A DNA stretch of 64,000 nucleotides from Salirhabdus euzebyi (GCF_014207435.1 NZ_JACHGH010000015.1:1-64000), one strand, 5' to 3'; shown: positions 26,438 through 33,510, counted from the first letter of the stretch. Notes: a model not told the origin generated them from the letters alone. Made by a program: numbers and translations.

Positions 26438-27336
26438 GGTTGGCGGTACCTCACGGCAATTTGAGCAGCAATCTTTGCGTTGTTTTTGACAAGGGAAATA
26501 TTTGCTTTTAAGCTATCGCCACCTGTTTTGTCCTTGATTTTTGCTAATAGGAAAGGAGTAATATCCTTTCCGCTTACATGCTGTTCATCTGCTTCTACGA
26601 GTGCTTCATCAATAATCCCTTGAATAAATTGTTTATCCATCGCATCTTCCGTAGGGACTGGAACAGCTACATGAATGGCTTGCTCCAATGATAAGTGTTC
26701 TTTGACTTTCATGATGTTAGCTAGTTGCTGAACGGAACCACTGGGAACTGGGATACCCGTATCTTGGAAATAGAAACCTGGATATCGGTCTGTTTCAAAT
26801 CCATAAACAGCAACACCAAGTGTTTCTAATAATTCAAGTGTTTTGGGGATATCAAGTATGGATTTTACACCAGCTGACACGATACAGATGTTACATTTTG
26901 CTAGAGTGATTAGGTCTGCAGATATATCTAGGTGCTCGGCAACATTTCTATGTACACCGCCTAAACCACCAGTTGCGAAAAAACGAATTCCTGCTTCATT
27001 AGCAGCATAGGAGGTTGTTGCAACGGTTGTTGCGCCGGTTTGTTTACTAGCTAAAACTCCAGGTAAATCACGAATACTTGTTTTGACTACACCTTTTTCC
27101 GTTGCTAATCGTTCGATTTCTTCCGGCGTTAAGCCGATTTTAATAAATCCATCCATAATGGCAATAGTAGCAGGCACTGCGCCTTCTTGGCGAATGATTT
27201 CTTCTACCGTGGAAGCCATTTCTACATTTTCTGGGTAGGGCATACCATGAGAAATAATTGTTGATTCTAAAGCTACAATAGGTTTTTTTTGATCTAATGC
27301 TTCTCGTACTTCATCACTGAATTTTAACATCAACAT
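26434..27336 (-). CDS. psuG: Pseudouridine-5'-phosphate glycosidase
   Basis: This 300-residue enzyme breaks the C-C glycosidic bond of pseudouridine 5'-phosphate. The PsuG signatures ALESTIISHGMPYPEN, TIAIMDGFIKIGL and FFATGGLGGVHR are clear, as are the Asp and Lys residues of the active site around VSAGVKSILDIPKT. I placed the start at the ATG ending at 27336, seven bases after AGGAGG. An upstream in-frame ATG at 27372 has no ribosome site. It is first in a two-gene operon with psuK. Confidence 0.93.
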   Translation of the reverse strand: MLMLKFSDEVREALDQKKPIVALESTIISHGMPYPENVEMASTVEEIIRQEGAVPATIAIMDGFIKIGLTPEEIERLATEKGVVKTSIRDLPGVLASKQTGATTVATTSYAANEAGIRFFATGGLGGVHRNVAEHLDISADLITLAKCNICIVSAGVKSILDIPKTLELLETLGVAVYGFETDRYPGFYFQDTGIPVPSGSVQQLANIMKVKEHLSLEQAIHVAVPVPTEDAMDKQFIQGIIDEALVEADEQHVSGKDITPFLLAKIKDKTGGDSLKANISLVKNNAKIAAQIAVRYRQP

Positions 27337-27477
27337 GGAAACTCCTCCTTGATTAACTCTTGCATCCATCATTTATGAAAAGCTACTCATTAGTATGAAG
27401 CTTAACGTATTGTTTTTATGTATGTAGGATTTCACAGGCAATTATATCAAATATTGTCGACTTATGTAGGCATTAAT

Positions 27478-27486
27478 TGGTATAAT
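27478..27486 (+). promoter_or_regulatory. Extended -10 promoter of the GNAT gene
   Basis: TGGTATAAT is a perfect extended -10 element 30 bp upstream of the ATG at 27517. A weak -35 (TCGACT) lies 18 bp before it. The element rules out translation from the in-frame ATG at 27418, which would be upstream of the promoter. Confidence 0.65.
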
Positions 27487-27516
27487 TTCCATAAAAAATA
27501 TAGGGGATTACTAAAA

Positions 27517-27903
27517 ATGAACATACGGGACTATGAAGAAAAGTATTTTGCCGATATCCAACAATTAAATAAAGAAGAGGGTTGGAGTAATCTCGTCAAG
27601 CATGATGAAGAGACGAGGTTAGCTTGGGAAAACTCAAATGTGACGATGGTCGCGGAGGTTGAAAATAATATTGTGGGCTATATTAGAGGCTTAACGGATG
27701 GAGCTGTAACGCTGTATATTTGTGAATTGTTAATAAAGAAATCTTATCGAGGAATAGGTATTGGACAGGCATTATTAAACGCTTGTCATAATCGCTATCC
27801 GAAAACTCGAATGGAGATGCTTGCTTCTACAAGCTCAGAAACTTATTATAAACAGCTAGGTTTTCGCCCGTTTTACGGCTATAGAAAAACCATAGAGGAA
27901 TAA
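27517..27903 (+). CDS. GNAT-family N-acetyltransferase
   Basis: The 128-residue protein is a compact GNAT fold. Motif A reads ICELLIKKSYRGIGIGQALL, containing the acetyl-CoA pyrophosphate loop Q/RxxGxG/A. The C-terminal SSETYYKQLGFRPFYGY is the typical motif B tail. The start was set by TAGGGGATTACTAAAA before ATG and by the promoter just upstream. It is a single gene between psuG (divergent) and the ABC permease (convergent). The acyl acceptor is unknown. Confidence 0.8.
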   Translation: MNIRDYEEKYFADIQQLNKEEGWSNLVKHDEETRLAWENSNVTMVAEVENNIVGYIRGLTDGAVTLYICELLIKKSYRGIGIGQALLNACHNRYPKTRMEMLASTSSETYYKQLGFRPFYGYRKTIEE

Positions 27904-27946
27904 AAAAACAGTCCCGATTATCACAACTAGTGATGAGGGACTGTTT
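27904..27946. terminator. Bidirectional terminator between the GNAT and ABC permease genes
   Basis: AAACAGTCCC pairs with GGGACTGTTT around a longer, partly paired loop. A-rich and T-rich flanks on the two sides let it serve both convergent genes. Confidence 0.8.
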
Positions 27947-27951
27947 TCCTA

Positions 27952-28722
27952 TTAAAGCTCTTTATTTTTTAAAATAGTAACAGCGGTAAAAAGTAAGAGC
28001 ACAATAATTGCCAACGTTGTAGCCATTGTTGCCCACATGTCACCTGTCATTGTTCCTGTGTGCAAATACTCATTTACATAAGAGGATAAATGTCCAGGGC
28101 TCCATGATAAAATATGCCCAAAAATGCGGGTAATAATAGTTATAGCAATTAATAAAGCAATGGAAAGAAATAAAACAAGTCCTGGATTTTTAACCAACGT
28201 ATTCACGAATACAGAAATTGTAATAAAGAATAAAATGTACATCGTATAAATCAAGAAAGAAACAATAAATGTAGAAAATGCAAGTTCACCGTATAGTATG
28301 TTCACATAGTACCATCCACCTAAATAACCAAGGAATACAGAAGAAAGGACTAATAAAGATAACCCAGCCCATTTAGCTGTAATATAATTGCTATATTTTA
28401 CAGGTTTAGATAATACGAGCTCATATACACCACTTTTTAACTCCCCAGCAATGAGTCCCATGGAAATTAATGCAATCACCATAACACCTAACATATTAAA
28501 TTCACTAATACTCATATACAAAGCAGCAGGTGGGTCTGGGATCGGGATATTTAATTCCGCACCTTCAGGCATTCCACCAACAGATTCTAAAATTTTAGGT
28601 AGGTAGTATGTAGTAATCTGATCCATAATACCGAAAAGTAAAAATACCATAGGAACCCAAATCCATTTAACGTTTCTTGCGTACTCAACCATTTCTTTTT
28701 TGAAAATAACAGCCCATTGCAT
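27952..28722 (-). CDS. ABC-2 permease, YxlG-like
   Basis: This 256-residue membrane protein has about six transmembrane helices (near 18-40, 72-95, 112-135, 140-165, 172-195 and 228-250), as in the NosY/YxlG-type permeases. The start codon overlaps the stop of the ATPase gene by one base. With the ATPase and the small PLDc_N protein upstream it reproduces the order yxlE-yxlF-yxlG of the B. subtilis sigY operon. It is the last gene before a bidirectional terminator. The substrate is unknown. Confidence 0.8.
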   Translation of the reverse strand: MQWAVIFKKEMVEYARNVKWIWVPMVFLLFGIMDQITTYYLPKILESVGGMPEGAELNIPIPDPPAALYMSISEFNMLGVMVIALISMGLIAGELKSGVYELVLSKPVKYSNYITAKWAGLSLLVLSSVFLGYLGGWYYVNILYGELAFSTFIVSFLIYTMYILFFITISVFVNTLVKNPGLVLFLSIALLIAITIITRIFGHILSWSPGHLSSYVNEYLHTGTMTGDMWATMATTLAIIVLLLFTAVTILKNKEL

Positions 28723-29633
28723 TATTGATTCACCACCTTCATAAATAAGTCTTCTAATGTCGTCTTAGCAATTTCAAATTTAGTTAGTGGCCAATCATTT
28801 TGTACAGCTAGCTGTAAAATTTCCGCTCTTGACGCAATAACGTCACTCGATATAAATTCAATCGATTGCTTTTTAAACTCTATATCCGTAATATGGGAAA
28901 GTTTATTCAGTTTCTCTTCCATGTCAGCAGGAATGTTATCCTGGAATGCTAATATGATTTTACCTGAATCATATAAATTTCCTAATTCATCTAGGGAACC
29001 TTGCTCCACTAATTCTCCGTGATGAAGAAGCAAAAGTTCATCACTAATTTCCTCTGCATCATTTAAAATATGAGTGGAAAATAAAATCGTAGCATCCTTT
29101 TTAATTTCTCTCATTAAATTTAATACTTCTCGTCTACCTATTGGATCAAGGGCAGAAACTGGTTCATCAAGCATAATTAATTTTGGTCGATTCATCATTG
29201 CTTGAGCAATTCCTAAACGCTGTTTCATCCCACCAGAATACTTACCAATACGTTGTTTTTTAGCATCTGTTAATCCAACTCTATCCAACAGTTCATCTGC
29301 TCTACTATCTGCTTCCGATTTGGATAGATGCGATAATTGCCCGACATATATTAAAAATTCTTTTCCAGACATCCAATTATGGAATACTGGAAACTGCGGT
29401 AAGTACCCAATGTAATTACGAATGTCTGAAGATAAGGATTGTTCATCAAAGGTAATAGTACCGTTTGTTGGTTTACTAAACCCTGCTAGCATTCTTAGAG
29501 TAGTTGTTTTACCGGCACCGTTTGGACCTAATAAAGCAACACATTTTCCTGGGGTGAGTTCAAACGTAATTCCTTTTACTACATCTTCTCCATCGAATGA
29601 TTTCGATAAGTTTTTTACTTCTATTAAAGACAT
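28722..29633 (-). CDS. ABC transporter ATP-binding protein, YxlF-like
   Basis: The 303-residue ATPase has Walker A GPNGAGKT, signature YSGGMKQRL, Walker B LIMLDEPVSALDP and the H-loop FSTHILND. The C-terminal extension of about 85 residues is typical of ABC-2 exporters. The start was placed at the ATG ending at 29633, preceded by GGGAGGAG. A longer reading frame overlaps the upstream gene and lacks a ribosome site. It is the ATPase of a three-gene unit with the permease downstream and a PLDc_N membrane protein upstream. Confidence 0.88.
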   Translation of the reverse strand: MSLIEVKNLSKSFDGEDVVKGITFELTPGKCVALLGPNGAGKTTTLRMLAGFSKPTNGTITFDEQSLSSDIRNYIGYLPQFPVFHNWMSGKEFLIYVGQLSHLSKSEADSRADELLDRVGLTDAKKQRIGKYSGGMKQRLGIAQAMMNRPKLIMLDEPVSALDPIGRREVLNLMREIKKDATILFSTHILNDAEEISDELLLLHHGELVEQGSLDELGNLYDSGKIILAFQDNIPADMEEKLNKLSHITDIEFKKQSIEFISSDVIASRAEILQLAVQNDWPLTKFEIAKTTLEDLFMKVVNQ

Positions 29634-29635
29634 GC

Positions 29636-29836
29636 TTACTGTCTCCTCCCAAAAATAAAGTAAATAATAGGACCAATACCAGTAACAAATAAAATAATAA
29701 GTACCCAAGCCCATTTCGGTCCATTAGCTTTTTCTATCCGTGATAAGTCAATTAAAGCTACAACAATTAAAATTAATTCAATGACTAAAAGTGGGGCAAT
29801 TAATGCCCAGTTTAACGCTGCTAATTCTTCCCACAT
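29636..29836 (-). CDS. Small PLDc_N-domain membrane protein, YxlE-like
   Basis: This 66-residue protein has two transmembrane helices (about 11-30 and 42-60). The motif WAWVLIILFVTGIGPIIYFI, ending in FGRR, is the hallmark of the PLDc_N domain. In B. subtilis, YxlE is such a protein and is described as a negative modulator of sigma-Y activity. Here no sigY, yxlC or yxlD homologue lies alongside. The gene is two bases upstream of the ATPase gene and is first in the operon, behind an ECF-like promoter at 29865-29891. Confidence 0.85.
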   Translation of the reverse strand: MWEELAALNWALIAPLLVIELILIVVALIDLSRIEKANGPKWAWVLIILFVTGIGPIIYFIFGRRQ

Positions 29837-29864
29837 GTCAATTCCTCCTTTCCCTTAGAATAGT

Positions 29865-29891
29865 TACGGCATTTTGAATAGTTAAGTTTCA
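29865..29891 (-). promoter_or_regulatory. ECF-sigma-type promoter (TGAAAC-N17-CGTA)
   Basis: On the minus strand TGAAAC (29891-29886) and CGTA (29868-29865) are separated by 17 bp, upstream of the yxlE-like start. This closely resembles sigma-W-class promoters (TGAAAC, about 16 bp, CGTA). A short distance, an extracytoplasmic-stress-type operon downstream and the sigY link of its homologues all fit. Confidence 0.55.
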
Positions 29892-29947
29892 CTATTTTTC
29901 CTAAATATTCCTATTTAAATTAAACACTAATCGAAAACCTAGTACAA

Positions 29948-29980
29948 CAAAAAAAGCGACAAAAAATGTCGCTTTTTGTA
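29948..29980. terminator. Short symmetric terminator hairpin
   Basis: AAAAAGCGAC pairs with GTCGCTTTTT around a seven-base loop, with T and A runs on the two sides. It lies between the yxlE-like promoter and the dispersed hairpin element. Confidence 0.75.
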
Positions 29981-29990
29981 TTTTTTAATC

Positions 29991-30082
29991 CTTTAAGAAA
30001 GTTTAACTATGTTCAAGGAATAAAGTATAAAAACTAAGGCTTTCGACTTAAGGACTTGGTGACAAGCCTTAGTTTTTCTAAT
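29991..30082. repeat. Dispersed hairpin element (family B, copy 2, 92 bp)
   Basis: This is the second copy of the element at 21506-21600, in the same orientation. It keeps CTTTAAGAAAGTTTAAC, the AACTAAGGCTT/AAGCCTTAGTT stem and the loop GGACTTGG. Three bases are deleted in the centre. The last base lies four bases from the stop codon of the LysM gene, for which the hairpin probably acts as terminator. Confidence 0.9.
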
Positions 30083-30085
30083 AAA

Positions 30086-30310
30086 TTACTCCAAGTTGTC
30101 GGGTATTTTTAATACTTGACCTGCATGAATGTGAGTAGATGTTAAGCCATTCTCATTTTTAATTGCATCCATAGATGTACCATGTAACGTAGCGATGGCA
30201 ATTAATGTATCACCGGCATTTACGGTATATGTGTCAAATTCGTTTTCATGGGAGGAGTGGTTTGTTACTTCAAGATGATTTTGTTCAGTACGTTTATTAT
30301 TTGGGAACAT
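30086..30310 (-). CDS. Small LysM-domain protein
   Basis: The 74-residue protein is a hydrophilic leader of about 27 residues plus one LysM domain (YTVNAGDTLIAIATLHGTSM to GQVLKIPDNL). LysM binds N-acetylglucosamine polymers such as peptidoglycan. There is no signal peptide, so it may act inside the cell or the forespore, or reach the spore surface as the LysM spore proteins do. A GGGAGGCAAATGT site precedes the ATG. It is a single gene ending at the dispersed hairpin element. Confidence 0.85.
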   Translation of the reverse strand: MFPNNKRTEQNHLEVTNHSSHENEFDTYTVNAGDTLIAIATLHGTSMDAIKNENGLTSTHIHAGQVLKIPDNLE

Positions 30311-30419
30311 ACATTTGCCTCCCTTTTTTCATTAATTAGCTTGTATAAGTAGTATTTCCAAAGCAAATAAAAGTAGTGGAATAGAGATGAAAAAATAATT
30401 GGAAATAGACCCAATAAGA

Positions 30420-30447
30420 AAGGACATCACGTTATCCGTAATGTCCT
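30420..30447 (-). terminator. Terminator of the duplicated-domain surface protein gene
   Basis: On the minus strand AGGACATTAC pairs with GTGATGTCCT around a short loop, followed by TTCTTAT. The U-run is weak but the stem is strong and the gene ends 12 bases away. Confidence 0.65.
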
Positions 30448-30458
30448 CCTCTTTGATT

Positions 30459-31190
30459 TTATTCAACCTTTGACCATGTAAGGCCACCACTACTTTCAAA
30501 ACCTCTGTCGCCTTCTTTAATTTCTACAATGGCTGAACCATCTGGATTGCCATTCGCAATAATATCATCAAGATCTCCGCTGAAACCAGCTAATCTTGCC
30601 CAGTAGCCACCAAATTCAGATCCTCCACTACTTTTATACGTACCAGGCTCTATATCTTTTCCTACAATGTACATTCCATCACCAAATTCTGTTAGCAGCT
30701 CACCCTCATAAGTAGCTTCATCCATTTTTGTCCATTCCCCGCTACCTTGGGTTTCGAAACCTACATCTGTATCAGCTATTTCCACGAGAGCTACACCAGA
30801 AGGGTTTCCATTTGCAATAATTTCTTCTAATTCTCCACCAAACCCTGATAGGCGAGCCCAGTAGTTAATCGTACCGGAGCTTCTATACAAACCTGGTTCG
30901 ATTTCATCATTAACGACATAGGTCCCAGAACCGAACGTATTAGCTTCTGGTTCTGCCGTATCCGTCGTATCTTCTTCCACTGGTTGTTCATCATCTGTAG
31001 TTTCCGTATCTTCTTCTGTAGGCGGGGTTTCCTCTGTATCGTTAGGTTGATTTTGCTCCGTATCATCTGCTTGATCTAACTGATCTTCCTCTTCTGTTTC
31101 ACCACTTGCAAAAATTACAATAAGTAAAATAACAGCAATTAACCAAAACCACCATTTTTTATAAAAAGGCGCCTTTTTTTGTTCTTCCAT
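30459..31190 (-). CDS. Membrane-anchored protein with two tandem copies of an uncharacterised domain
   Basis: This 243-residue protein starts with a short basic segment and a transmembrane helix (about 13-27). A highly acidic, Thr/Glu/Asp-rich linker (about 28-88) follows. Then come two copies of a domain of about 75 residues (90-165 and 167-243). Each copy has G-x-G-x-Y-V-V/G, EPG-L/T-Y-R/K-SSG, YWARL-S/A-GF, II-ANGNP and a final W. The fold is probably all beta. Similar domains occur in secreted proteins of many Gram-positives, but I cannot name a function. The domains should lie outside the cell, held off the membrane by the linker. Confidence 0.75.
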   Translation of the reverse strand: MEEQKKAPFYKKWWFWLIAVILLIVIFASGETEEEDQLDQADDTEQNQPNDTEETPPTEEDTETTDDEQPVEEDTTDTAEPEANTFGSGTYVVNDEIEPGLYRSSGTINYWARLSGFGGELEEIIANGNPSGVALVEIADTDVGFETQGSGEWTKMDEATYEGELLTEFGDGMYIVGKDIEPGTYKSSGGSEFGGYWARLAGFSGDLDDIIANGNPDGSAIVEIKEGDRGFESSGGLTWSKVE

Positions 31191-31278
31191 TACACATTAC
31201 CTCCAAAATAAAATAGTCACCCTCATTATTCACGTGTTTATTTGATTTTAGTCACCGTTACTTTCATTTACCTGTAAG

Positions 31279-31320
31279 AAAAAAAGCTACTGCTTGTCTT
31301 ATTAGACAAACAGTAGCTTC
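31279..31320 (-). terminator. Terminator of the tRNA-Ala transcript
   Basis: On the minus strand a 16-bp near-perfect stem (AAGCTACTGTTTGTCT with AGACAAGCAGTAGCTT) ends in seven T residues, five bases after the tRNA 3' end. Confidence 0.9.
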
Positions 31321-31324
31321 TAGA

Positions 31325-31397
31325 TGGAGCATAGCGGGCTCGAACCGCTGACCTTCGCGCTGCCAGCGCGACGCTCTCCCAGCTGAGCTAATGCCCC
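31325..31397 (-). tRNA. tRNA-Ala (anticodon GGC)
   Basis: The 73-base gene folds into a standard cloverleaf. The acceptor GGGGCAT pairs with ATGCTCC. The D arm is GCTC/GAGC, the anticodon stem TCGCG/CGCGA with loop CTGGCAG gives anticodon GGC, and the T arm is AGCGG/CCGCT with loop TTCGAGC. The discriminator base is A and the CCA tail is not encoded. It reads GCC/GCU alanine codons. It is a single tRNA gene with its own promoter and terminator. Confidence 0.96.
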
Positions 31398-31418
31398 ATA
31401 ATATCTATTACAAGTTAT

Positions 31419-31447
31419 AATATAAAACTTTTGATAAGACATGTAAA
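31419..31447 (-). promoter_or_regulatory. Predicted promoter of tRNA-Ala
   Basis: On the minus strand TTTACA (31447-31442) and TATATT (31424-31419) are separated by 17 bp, ending 22 bases before the tRNA 5' end. Confidence 0.55.
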
Positions 31448-31599
31448 GCTATTTTTAAAACTTACAAATTACGCGAAAATTGTATTATTTTGGTATAAAG
31501 TGTTTAATGGTCGGCACTATTAGGTTAATATATAAAGGTGGAAAAAATTTGTAAACACAATAGAAAAAATAGAGCAATGGTCTTTCTGCATTTTTATGT

Positions 31600-32034
31600 A
31601 TGGATTTTAATATCAGCAATGCTATTAGCAACACAAGGTATGAGCACGTGTTCATTGCTGATTTACTTGTTTCTATTACGGGCGTCGTCTGTAAGGAAAC
31701 GTTAGGTGGTGATTTTGTGTACAGTTGTTTAGTTTTAAGGCATGAAGAAATAACAAATCATACAAAATTATATATGCTAATGGCCACATTAAATGGGCAA
31801 AATGCTTATACGTCGAATTCCGAATACCATCTAGAAGAGCCTGTTTTTGAAATTGTGGATGAACAAACCGTTTTAGCTTTATGCAAAAGTGTTCAAAAAG
31901 AAGTGATTTTACAGGCTGCAATTCAGTTTGAGACTGCTGCGGTTTATACTTCCTTCTATTTTGATTCCGCTAAAAAGATAGCTAGGAGAAGAGCACTTCG
32001 AAACATAGAAAAAAATCACGGAAAGAAATCATAA
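31600..32034 (+). CDS. Hypothetical protein
   Basis: I do not recognise this 144-residue protein. The first 120 residues alternate strands and helices with no membrane segment and no signal peptide. The C-terminal 25 residues are strongly basic (KKIARRRALRNIEKNHGKKS) and could bind nucleic acid. No good ribosome site precedes the ATG, so the true start is uncertain. A TGGTATAAA element about 100 bases upstream could be its promoter. The gene stands alone, and its stop codon touches a minus-strand terminator. Confidence 0.5.
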   Translation: MDFNISNAISNTRYEHVFIADLLVSITGVVCKETLGGDFVYSCLVLRHEEITNHTKLYMLMATLNGQNAYTSNSEYHLEEPVFEIVDEQTVLALCKSVQKEVILQAAIQFETAAVYTSFYFDSAKKIARRRALRNIEKNHGKKS

Positions 32035-32061
32035 AAAAAATGCGGCTGAAAGATCAGCCGC
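32033..32061 (-). terminator. Minus-strand terminator at the edge of the DnaA-box region
   Basis: On the minus strand GCGGCTGA pairs with TCAGCCGC around four bases and is followed by A and eight T residues. On the plus strand there is no T-run, so it is directional. It would stop transcripts that run from yfhE through the DnaA-box cluster. Confidence 0.8.
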
Positions 32062-32169
32062 CTATCGAATCAATGATTGCCAATGGGGACTATATGGTTA
32101 AAGGGGAGGAATCTATTGCCGAACTTAATCGACCAATAAATTAGCATTGACAATCACTTATTAACAATG

Positions 32170-32342
32170 TTGTCCACAATAAAATACCTTTATACATAGG
32201 GAAGGGAAACTTTATGCACAATATCCACAAAAAAATAGGGAGTTATACACATCCTTTTATTCACAATATCACTATACACAGTTAAAAGGATGTATGGACT
32301 TATTCACATTGTGCACAACCTTGTGGATAACTTTCATCCACA
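32170..32342. promoter_or_regulatory. Cluster of DnaA-box-like nonamers
   Basis: Ten nonamers match the DnaA-box consensus TTATNCACA exactly or with one or two changes. They are TTGTCCACA 32170, TTATGCACA 32212, ATATCCACA 32221, TTATACACA 32243, TTATTCACA 32257, CTATACACA 32272, TTATTCACA 32300, TTGTGCACA 32309, TTATCCACA on the minus strand at 32322-32330, and TCATCCACA 32334. Nine of them face the same way. The region lies between the convergent genes ending at 32034 and 32399; no dnaA, dnaN or rep gene is near. Such density is not expected by chance. A DnaA titration or reactivation site is the likely role. Confidence 0.8.
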
Positions 32343-32398
32343 GAGTAAAAACCACTTTTATCTACTTACTACATACCCTCCATTAATGATGAAAAAAC

Positions 32399-32521
32399 TT
32401 ATTTATTCTTTGCTCTTTCGTAAGCTTTGTCAGCCATCTTAAACTCTCGCTGATATAACACTTGTTGAGTCTTAGAAATATTAAAATTTTTCGAATCGTG
32501 CGGCTTTCTTTCTTTTCCCAT
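32399..32521 (-). CDS. yfhE: Small YfhE-family protein
   Basis: This 40-residue basic protein was found by reading the minus strand, as it is too short for usual ORF cut-offs. It contains NFNISKTQQVLYQREFKMAD and AYERAK, which match the YfhE family as I know it from Bacillus. The start has AAAGGA about nine bases upstream. In B. subtilis yfhE lies in the same chromosomal neighbourhood as recX (yfhG) and yfhH, found just to the right here. Function is unknown; an association with sporulation or general stress is only a guess. Confidence 0.75.
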   Translation of the reverse strand: MGKERKPHDSKNFNISKTQQVLYQREFKMADKAYERAKNK

Positions 32522-32588
32522 ATTCACCAGTCCTTTATAAGTAATCTATTTAAAGTTTAACCAGTAGAAGGAATACCTATTCAGTTGC

Positions 32589-32623
32589 AAAAAAAAGCCC
32601 AATTCTTTTTTAGAATTAGGCTT
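32589..32623 (-). terminator. Terminator of the GNAT gene
   Basis: On the minus strand AAGCCTAATTCT pairs with AGAATTGGGCTT and is followed by six or more T residues. The stem begins inside the last codons of the gene. Confidence 0.8.
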
Positions 32624-33161
32624 CTTTCTCAGCAAATTGATTTTCTTGATAGTAATGGAACAAAAACTGGTCCTTCGATATTGCGTATAAATCAAACATT
32701 TCTTGCTCTTTGTTTATTAACGCATACTCCATTGGATAAAGGCTGTTTGCAAAAACAGAATAAGGTAGCTTTTCAGCTGCTTTTCTGGATCGTAAGTTAC
32801 CTTTTCTAATTTTCATAAACACAGTAGCAATATTTAGTTCGAAAAATAGTTCATATAAAAAGGCTTCCTTTGCTAGGTTGTTGTAACCTTGACCGAAATA
32901 AGGTTTGCCAATCCAAGTCGCTAGAAAACCAGTGTTGTTATGAATGTCGCATAGATTAATGGTTCCAATTGGATGATGCCATTCGTCTAAAATGGTGCGT
33001 GAAATGAGTTCGCCACGATCTTCTGCTTCGATTAACTGTTTCGTTAAGAAATAGTACTCATCACTTGAAGCTGCCTTATGTCTTACATAAGGAAAAACTT
33101 CCGGATGAGACAATAGCTCGAATAAAGTGCTTGACTCGGATAATTCACGTTTTTTAAGCAT
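32616..33161 (-). CDS. GNAT-family acetyltransferase (RimJ/RimL-like)
   Basis: The 181-residue protein is of the Acetyltransf_3 type, which acetylates protein N-termini or ribosomal proteins, or acts on small amines. A substrate-side N-terminal half (SESSTLFELLSHPEVFPYVR) precedes ATWIGKPYFGQGYNNLAKEA, the acetyl-CoA loop. The C-terminal region has FMKIRKGNLRSRKAAEKLPY, where N-x-x-S-R-x-x-x-E-K-L is the usual end of this group. A GAAGGAGGG site precedes the ATG. It stands alone between yfhE and the tRNA-like segment. Confidence 0.85.
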   Translation of the reverse strand: MLKKRELSESSTLFELLSHPEVFPYVRHKAASSDEYYFLTKQLIEAEDRGELISRTILDEWHHPIGTINLCDIHNNTGFLATWIGKPYFGQGYNNLAKEAFLYELFFELNIATVFMKIRKGNLRSRKAAEKLPYSVFANSLYPMEYALINKEQEMFDLYAISKDQFLFHYYQENQFAEKEA

Positions 33162-33265
33162 ACAAAAACCCTCCTTCTAAACAGAGGGCAGTCTCAAGAA
33201 AACAAGGTCATACTACAAGCTCGACCTCTCTCCCACCCTCGAATTTTTATCAAAAGCTCACAAAA

Positions 33266-33335
33266 ATTCGGGGTAGGAATCGAACCTACTAGAACCAGCC
33301 ATTCTGCTGGTGGCGCACCATTTGCCTTCCCTTGC
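33266..33335 (-). pseudogene. tRNA-like remnant
   Basis: On the minus strand the 3' half is a perfect T arm, GTAGG-TTCGATT-CCTAC (33289-33273). Before it come a five-base variable loop and an anticodon-like stem CCAGC/GCTGG, whose loop has six bases instead of seven. A D-arm-like GGC...GCC precedes that. The 3' acceptor strand would be CCCGAAT, but the matching 5' position (GCAAGGG) pairs at only three or four places. It is thus not a working tRNA. A 9-bp hairpin (CGAATTTTT/AAAAATTCG, 33240-33270) adjoins it. It could be a degraded tRNA or another structured RNA. Confidence 0.45.
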
Positions 33336-33510
33336 TACATCTAATTGATTAGCTATTTCATATTACATGATTTACAACCAAAATGGAATGGTTTTTTTTA
33401 ATTATTTTTCTCCTTTTTCCGCCTATTTTCTACGTAATCGCTTTCAACGTTTTGCCAGGAAGATTATTTAGTTGGAATCATGTTAAAATAAAAAAGAAGG
33501 AGTGTATGAA

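Noticed and set aside
32150..32400. Chromosomal or plasmid origin of replication
   Set aside because: The DnaA boxes are dense, but there is no dnaA, dnaN or rep gene nearby and no clear AT-rich unwinding element or iteron set; a titration site is the simpler reading.
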